Below, in pieces: positions 57,880-64,000 of a stretch of DNA of 64,000 nucleotides. The notes below the pieces were generated by a model. That model ran no database searches and was not told the DNA's origin. It was given only the letters and a program-made list of their open reading frames with translations. The DNA is from Tilletiaria anomala UBC 951 (lineage: Eukaryota; Basidiomycota; Exobasidiomycetes; Georgefischeriales; Tilletiariaceae). The stretch is taken from contig NW_013546966.1 in assembly GCF_000711695.1 (NCBI RefSeq), forward strand, positions 50,832 to 114,831, given 5' to 3'. The translations under genes and the position numbers were made by a program. Position 1 is the stretch's first letter. Each line of letters begins with the position of its first letter.

Positions 57880-60560
57880 TGGAACCGACGCCTAGTTTAC
57901 GCAGGGCGTGACTTGCGCCACGCGACCTGCAAGGCGAAGGGCCTATCCATCACCGACATTGATCACGCATGTGAAGCGTGCGCGCTCGGAAAAGTGGCCC
58001 GTTCCCATACATCACCACAAGGGGATAAAGCAGAGAATGGAATGTATTTGAAATGGTGCAAGCGGACATCATTCGACTTATGCCGTTGGAGAGCATAGTT
58101 AGCAATCTCGATTTCCTGACCTTTACAGATGATAGGTTGTGCAAGGTCTGGATTCATACACTGGCAGGTCGCAAAAAAATGGATCAACCCAAGCAGAGGA
58201 GGCGGACAAGCCTATCAAACCCATCCTCTCGAACAACGCCGGCGAGCACATTGACATGCGGGTGCCGGAACCTCAATGCCGCGGTATCCAGCTCAAGTGT
58301 CAGCCCCATACGCGTTACAACAGTACGGTCGCACTGAACGCTTCAAACATTACTGTCCTCAATATTGTCCGACCATGGAACAGTGAGTCGAAATTATAAC
58401 AGCCTTGTAGGGTCAGTTGGTCGCAGCAGCAGTCTGCGCGTACAATTACCGCGCGCCCGCATTGTGCGTTGCAATGGTCGCATGATATCCCAGATTTCAA
58501 AACAAGCGTACCGCAATCACAAACTATCGATCGACCACCAGCGCGCAATAGATCTAACGGCCTACTTTGTGTGCAATGGAGCGCTCCAAGGCACCAAATT
58601 GGACGAATGCATGATCAAGGGCGTCTTCGTCAGATAAGCCAGCGCCATGATGTACTGTGTCTGTCTCCCTAGCCTCAAGTAGCCAGCACATTGAGCCTCG
58701 ACATGTCGGGAGTATCGCAGCGCTCGACAGGCCTGCACGCACTGATGAGGAAGAGCACGGAACCGTTGGCTGTTAAATCACTACCAGTGATGCTCACAAG
58801 GCAGCCATGCTAGAGCATATGCGGTAGGTGAACATTGCGAGGAGCAGGAACAACGACCGGGGCAGCAACAGGCACCAACGTAACAAGTCGAGGGACAATC
58901 TTTACAGAAGCGCGAACAACCCACTTTAAGAAGCAAGTTCTGGCGCATAGAGTTATCTTATCAGCCACTGCTTCCCCAGATCCAGCAGAACCTCGCGCTT
59001 ACACAGAAGCCCTGGAAGTGATGCCGCTGACAAGTAAAAGACGAAGATCAAAAGCGACTCGATAGCCTCAAGAATAAGAAAATATGAGTCAAGGCAAAAC
59101 CACCATCGAGATGTCGAGTCGTGGGCACAAAATGGGTACTTTAGGTCAAACGCAACGCCAATAGTAACGTGCAACCGTATAAAGCGGGACTGGTAGCCAG
59201 GGGCTTCTTGTGGATCGAGAGGGAAGTTCATCATGTGGTATATGTACCCCTCTCCCTACTGGATCACTCTTGGAACAGTAATCGCTCTTTCCGCCATTTA
59301 GACGTTGAGACTGCCTAGTCAGTCCTATGGTGATTGCGAGGAGGAAGTCTACCGCGAACGACCGACAGGAGTGCAGCGCTCAGTCAACAAGCACTGGTAT
59401 TTGCGCAAGAGCATTTACGGGTTACAGCAAGCAGGTCGGAACTGGCACACTAAGCTCGACGTAATCCTTCGGCAAATCAGCCTCACCAGTGGCAAGGCGA
59501 CCAGTGCTTTTACAAGGGTATGATCGATGGCAACTTCACGGCTTATGTCAAAGGCCTCATCATCCAAACTGAACAGCAGGAGACGACCTTCGACCACGAG
59601 CCCAGCTGCTCAAGTTCTTCCTCATCAAAAACCTCAGACCACTTCAGTACTGCCTCGGTTTGCAGATCCAACACAGCACATGCACCGGCAGCATCTTAAT
59701 CGACCAGGCGGCCTTACACAAAGTCGATAGTTCGAAGATTCAACATGGCAGATTGCAAGGCTGCCGTAACTCCGGCCTTCAATGTACAGGATGAAGTAGA
59801 TGCTGGCATGATGATCGAGGCCTGGCATTTATACCCTGGGACATCGGATCGTTGCCCTATCGCGCACTCGAGACACGGTTGGACCTGGCTTACTCGTCGT
59901 CCCCATGTCATGCAGGACAGTGCAAAGCCGACGGCAGCAGCTTAGCAGACTTCCAAGAGGATCATACGATACATTCGACAGACCTGAAACCTCGGGGTCG
60001 AGTACAAGCGCACCAATGGTACTAACCGAATCGGCGTCTGTCATTCAGACTGAGCAAGCAGCAAGGACAGGAAGTCTATGGCGGGCTTCGCATTCTCCAT
60101 CTCATCGGGTGTCATCAGCTAGTTATCGTGGAAACGGAACAAAGTCGCACTTTCTTCACAGGAGGCAGAGCCGATGGTAGCAAGCGAGGGAGCTTGCGCG
60201 AGGGAGCTTGGCTACAGAAGCTTCTTCAGAATCTGCGTACTCCAACGAGAATGGCTATTGAAAGTACGCAAGAAGCAAGCACTACCACGTCGAACTCAAG
60301 TATACACGGGAAGCATATCGAAGCTACGCAGCCCATAGAACGCTAGCAAGCATCATGAAAGGCTCGAGAGCAAGGAACAAGCTACAGTGGCTGCAGATGA
60401 GAGCCAGCACCTTGTGGATATATGAAAGGTCATACACAGCGCCCAGAGCTCGTGTAGCGTAGATAACATCGTGAGGTCAGGTCATCTTATCTTGGTCGTA
60501 AAGAACCATTCCTTCAATAGATGACAAGTCAGACGTGAGCAAATACGTTGAGAGCTGGAA
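57880..60560 (+). mobile_element. Decayed Ty1/copia retrotransposon pol, plus strand
   Basis: A series of short frames in the correct copia order, broken by many stops and frameshifts. The gag-pre-integrase stretch has NRRLVYAGRDLRH and DHACEACALGKVARSH (57880-58015). The integrase core start is LTFTDDRLCKVWIHTLAGRK (about 58115-58180). The integrase end is TKLDECMIKGVFV (about 58600-58636). The reverse transcriptase has PAEPRAYTEAL (about 58985) and KWVL.VKRNANSNVQPYKAG (about 59130). It continues with RKSIYGLQQAGRNWHTKLD (about 59410-59460) and LQYCLGLQIQHSTCTGSIL (about 59645-59700). The RNase H stretch has RKSMAGFAFSISSGVIS, then KRNKVALSSQEAE (60070-60175). All motifs belong to the Ty1/copia order INT-RT-RH. 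It is not functional. Terminal repeats were not identified, so both ends are approximate. Confidence 0.88.
60180..60210. repeat. Short direct repeat inside the copia RNase H relic
   Basis: The 13-mer GCGAGGGAGCTTG occurs twice in a row at about 60183-60209, separated by one base. It is a small local duplication within the decayed element. Confidence 0.7.
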
Positions 60561-60899
60561 AGAAGAGCCCAAGTCTTATATCAGTGCCTGCCTCAAGCCT
60601 TGGCCCCGCTCTAAAAGTACGAACTTTTGCACAAGGCACTCGCCAGTTGCTGTCAGCCTCCATCGCTCGGCGTGTTTGCTCTAATGGATCAAGGCATGCA
60701 CAAAACGCCAGGCCTTGAGATCACGAATGAGAATGTGGGCGATGGAGGCTGACAACAACCGGTGAGTGACGACGGGGTTGGGGCCAGTAGCACCAAGAAT
60801 GTCAGGATCCGGGTGCAGGAGGCGCAAGGGCTCCCTTGTGTCGCAGCCAAGTCCGAGGCGCTGCTTGGAATTGCTTAAACATCAGTGGGCATGGAACAA

Positions 60900-62285
60900 T
60901 GAAGCTGCTATCTCGATGAGAGTGTTGACAGGTGTAATGTGTTGCGTCTTGCAACGCCTCGGCAGAGTGAGGTCTTAGGCTGGAAAACAAAGGGCACTTC
61001 AGCTATGCCATTGTATGTGGCTTTCTGGCCAGCGATGTACTTAACGGTGACAGCACGGGACTGTCGAGTCAGAAGGCGAGTCGTCTTCTTGGTGTCGCTG
61101 GTGAATGCCGCACGGCTGTAGTCAATACGGGTTGACATAATAGATCGTGTCGTGGCATAGTCGGATTTTTCAGAGTTGATTGGGCTCATAACCTAACGCA
61201 TGTTAGAGCCAATGATTAGACAGTCCGTGCAATACGATCTTAGAGTATGAGGACGGTTCGTGGAATACGACATCTCGCACGGCGAACTTGTGAACAGTCG
61301 TACAGGGTGCCGGGTCTATCAGTAAACTCGCAAGGCGAAATGGCGTACTACGCGAACCGTCGCTGCATTAGCTCTTACATGTGTTAGACAGAACCCGAAG
61401 CGTGTTCATCGTATTAATGTCAGTAAATCCAGTGATCTGATGCAGGAATCAACTGCAAACGAGGCGGCAGAAGGGCTGCAGTGGCATAGGCTGAGTGGCT
61501 GGCCGATATTTATAATGCCAGTGTAGGTTCGTTCTATCTTGGTTCTTGACACATTGGGCAGCGAGCTCGCGCTTGATGCCAGCTTGATGCCCTTAATGAT
61601 CCTCGGCGAGGGTTCTGGGGTCAATGCATCGTCCATATAGTTGACGAACATGCATCGCCGCGCTTGAAGACTCAAGACTCTGGCGTAAGCGGTTTCTAGT
61701 TAAGTCGCAGCGGGATGCCCTTGAGATGCTCCAACAACACATTGCTGGACTGATGGAGATATAGACGATGGGACGCAGCTCGCAAAAAACGTTGCGTGCC
61801 ATCATTGAAAAATGCTGTTTGTTGCATGTTCACACCTCCAAAAAGGGCCGTTCAGGTAAGCTTTGGCTGCACCAATGGAGTGTATAGGCTAATTGCCCTG
61901 GGCGACGAGAGCTTAGACGAACCGGATGGAGGCGAGATGGCTGACAGGAGAGTGGACAGAAAAGTAGTTTCCGCCTAACTTGCTGATCTCCTCGATGGGT
62001 TAAAACAGCTTCTATTTTATCGCTTTTCAATTCTCTTCTTTAAGCTTGAAAGCTCACTATCTTCCGATCGCCTTGCGCCACGGAGGAAGGTCATACACCC
62101 CCCAGACTTTGCGCTGCTCTAGGGAACTGAGCTTGGCCTTCATGGCATCGTACCATTGGTTGAACACCTCGCACTGCTTGGCTTGTCGGAGACTCGTCGG
62201 CTCTGCGCGTGCATTTACGTACAACAAATCTGTGCGCCGCAAAGTTGGAAACAATTTCCGCGGTCGGATCAACAAGATTTGAATC
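60900..62285 (-). mobile_element. Second, 5'-truncated Ty1/copia relic, minus strand
   Basis: Read on the minus strand the order is as follows. The reverse-transcriptase start is EPTSLRQAKQCEVFNQWYDA, then LSSLEQRKVWGVYDLPP and RKAIG (about 62280-62045). Next is the RT active-site region FVNYMDDALTPEPSPRIIKG, then KIERTYTGIINIGQ and SPSAASFAVDSCIRS (about 61650-61420). Last is the start of RNase H, FTSDTKKTTRLLTRQSRAVT, then VKYIAG and YNGIAE (about 61110-60990). Frames are broken, and gag, protease and integrase are missing on the 5' side, where WSS1 begins. Sequence differs from the plus-strand relic, so it is a separate copia lineage. The two relics converge. Confidence 0.8.
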
Positions 62286-62300
62286 GCACAGCAAATGCCT

Positions 62301-63839
62301 TTATTGTGCTTCATCATCGCTGCTGTCCACTAATCGTATGACTTCAACCTTCCTTGCGATAGGCTTGTGTGCGGCACTATTCCGTGCGAAACCTCCCGAA
62401 GACGGGCCCAACGATAATGGGCCGATCAAACCAGGTTGTAGAGTGAAACATTCGTCCTTTGGCTCGAGCTTTGTCTTGCTAAACTCCTGGGCGGGGGCTT
62501 CGCTCGAAGTGCTCGAAGTAGCCCCTGCATTTGTACAGCTGGGCGCATTCGGATCCTGATCTTGAAGGCCTTGAAAGCTGCGAGCCGTTGAAGTGAGCGT
62601 ACTGCCAGCCATACGTCTTTCAACAGCCTGCAGTCTCTCATTCCTGGCCATTTGAGATTGCGTGCGCTTGTATTTGGTTGGATATGCGGTTGATGAATCG
62701 TGAGGCGACGCTTTGGCATCATCAACACGCCTCCCAGCCCCTGAAACTCAACAGCCGAGCAGTCAGATATGTCACATCACCAAGAAGTGAGACATCGAAT
62801 CGAATGCATGCCTCACCCGGGAGAGCCCTTCTTAGTCTCTTGGAGAATGTTTGCTCCGTGTTCTTAGGCGTTTGCGGCCCAGTGCGCAGCGACGGTCCTT
62901 TGAAGCCTCTCCCAGGCCGAGAGTTGCCCGATGGGCCAGCCTTAGGTGGCTCATCTTCAGCAGCAGCAGTATTTCGAATGGAGGAAGATCGTTTCTTGCT
63001 ATTTGATCGGCCCTTCCAGACTCCCTGACGGGCCCCTCCGCACAAAGACGTCGTAGCTGCTCGTGATAGCTCCTGGCTGACCGCGGTCTCATCTGTGTGC
63101 AATTCGCCATCAGACAATCGATAGCCGGACTTTGCGAGGGACAGGATCATAGAAAGCTGTCAGCAGTTTCGCCGAACAGAATGCGTGATTGTCTCAACCA
63201 CCTCACCGACCAGAAACCTAGCAAAACCAAGCAAAGTTCTTAGCGCAGGAATTGGAAATGATATGTGGGGCGCAACTTACCGTCTCCAAAGTAGCCTTTG
63301 AGAATCAAGGCTTCCACCTTGGCTTGTATCTCGCGCGCCAGCTCCGTGTGGGGCCGCAAGTGATTCATCTTTGGTCAAAAGCGATGAGTGTCAGCGTACA
63401 AGGTCTCTCTCCTTAGACCATGACAGCTACAGCGACACACACATGTCTGATGTGGGCGAGTTCGTGCGACATGACAAACGCAACTGTGCGCAGTGAGAAC
63501 CAGCCGCCATTGGGCTTGCGCAGAACAAGCTCGATTGATTCTCCTGCATTCCAGTTGCGGCCAGCGAATTCACGATTGTATTCATACTGTGGCGGGTGCA
63601 GAAGGCGGATTCAATTGCTGCTTTGCTTCCCGTGGAGCACAACAATGAATACGAGCGCATACCTCTACAAGGCTGTTGACAGTAAGATGGAGGTCTTTCA
63701 TGACCGGTCGAAAGAGGGCGGCAACCTGCAGGAGCCGCTGCTGTGCTTCTGCTGAGTCTGGTAGGTCTGGAAAAGCATGGACGAAATTAATGTGCGGATT
63801 ACGACTGGTATCGGGGTCATTGAGCCTTAGATGGACCAT
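62301..63839 (-). CDS. WSS1: WSS1-like WLM-domain metalloprotease (DNA-protein-crosslink/SUMO protease)
   Basis: Six minus-strand exons: 63839-63663, 63586-63443, 63368-63281, 63217-63207, 63129-62817 and 62740-62301; 390 residues. Wss1 is a SUMO-linked protease that removes DNA-protein crosslinks, acting in the nucleus. The WLM domain is complete: INFVHAFPDLPDSAEAQQRL, VAALFRPVMK, YEYNREFAGRNWNAGESIEL, the zinc site SHELAHIRHMNH (HExxHxxH type) and LKGYFGDGFWSSGYRLSDGE. This last motif is only complete if an 11-nt micro-exon (63207-63217) is included. The C-terminal half is Ser/Pro/Lys-rich, with a basic KKRSSS stretch, and ends with EVIRLVDSSDDEAQ, a hydrophobic-plus-acidic SUMO-interacting-motif candidate like those of Wss1. 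Its stop lies about 20-60 bp from a copia relic in the same orientation. Confidence 0.92.
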
Positions 63840-64000
63840 GCGGGTAGCTTTTCCGCTTGGAGATTTGATGTCACACCGACCACTCTAGCGCCCTGGCGGG
63901 AATGGCAACAGAGCGACAAAGCCTGATGTTTCGTAAGAGATTGCTGCGTGTTGAATTGTGTTTGAGGTCAATCGGCACCCCCTGATGCGAATGTTCTCTG
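63840..64000. other. Upstream of WSS1 to window end
   Basis: Short stretch holding the WSS1 leader and promoter side. No further feature recognised. Confidence 0.5.

Noticed and set aside
62057-62317. Extension of WSS1 through the minus-strand frame beyond its stop
   Set aside because: The peptide is copia reverse transcriptase; WSS1 ends at 62301 in its own frame.
1-64000. Search for a defence system, biosynthetic cluster or other multi-gene novel system
   Set aside because: Neighbouring genes belong to unrelated housekeeping functions with no shared theme; no cluster could be supported.

Overview
The window is nuclear DNA from a fungus, most likely a basidiomycete. Genes carry many short introns (about 55-110 bp, GT..AG, often starting GTGAGT or GTAAGT). 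They sit close together on both strands, and several proteins are interrupted by long Ser/Ala/Gln low-complexity stretches. Gene content (WLM-type WSS1, Oca-type phosphatase relative, VPS15, ARP3, alternative NADH dehydrogenase, bifunctional ADE2) is typical of fungi. The style suggests Ustilaginomycotina, but that placement is inference. No prophage, operon, CRISPR array, rRNA or convincing tRNA was seen.

Layout: 3-756 (+) 3' part of a DOPA 4,5-dioxygenase-like gene; 988-4548 (-) Oca4/6-like pseudophosphatase; 5387-6547 (+) pirin; 6723-8038 (-) membrane-anchored SDR; 8039-11516 gene-poor; 11517-14840 (+) Zn2Cys6 regulator; 16702-17316 (+) thiol peroxidase; 17619-19958 (-) alternative NADH dehydrogenase; 22093-27188 (+) large F-box protein; 27311-29980 (-) tail-anchored CS-domain protein; 31879-33026 (+) YjbQ family; 33089-34397 (-) FAD synthase; 35085-36991 (-) ADE2; 37644-40480 (+) unknown protein with a possible CH-like C-terminus; 40691-42884 (-) MutY/MYH; 44795-45469 (+) secreted SRPBCC protein; 46066-51285 (+) VPS15; 51344-53156 (-) ARP3; 62301-63839 (-) WSS1-like SUMO/DNA-protein-crosslink protease.

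Between ARP3 and WSS1 (53.2-62.3 kb) the sequence is of a different kind: no intact gene, a pair of diverged inverted ORF copies near 54.8-56.1 kb, and two decayed Ty1/copia retrotransposon relics pointing towards each other (57.9-60.6 kb on +, 62.28-60.9 kb on -). The second relic abuts the 3' end of WSS1.

The genes are mostly independent housekeeping loci, not a pathway cluster. No new multi-gene system is evident. The most notable observations are an 11-nt micro-exon in the WSS1-like gene, a pseudophosphatase lacking both catalytic Cys and Arg, a CS domain split by an insert of about 180 residues, a YjbQ protein with an added membrane segment, and the inverted ORF pair. Exon boundaries were derived by hand from splice consensus, reading frame and family conservation; none was checked against transcripts.
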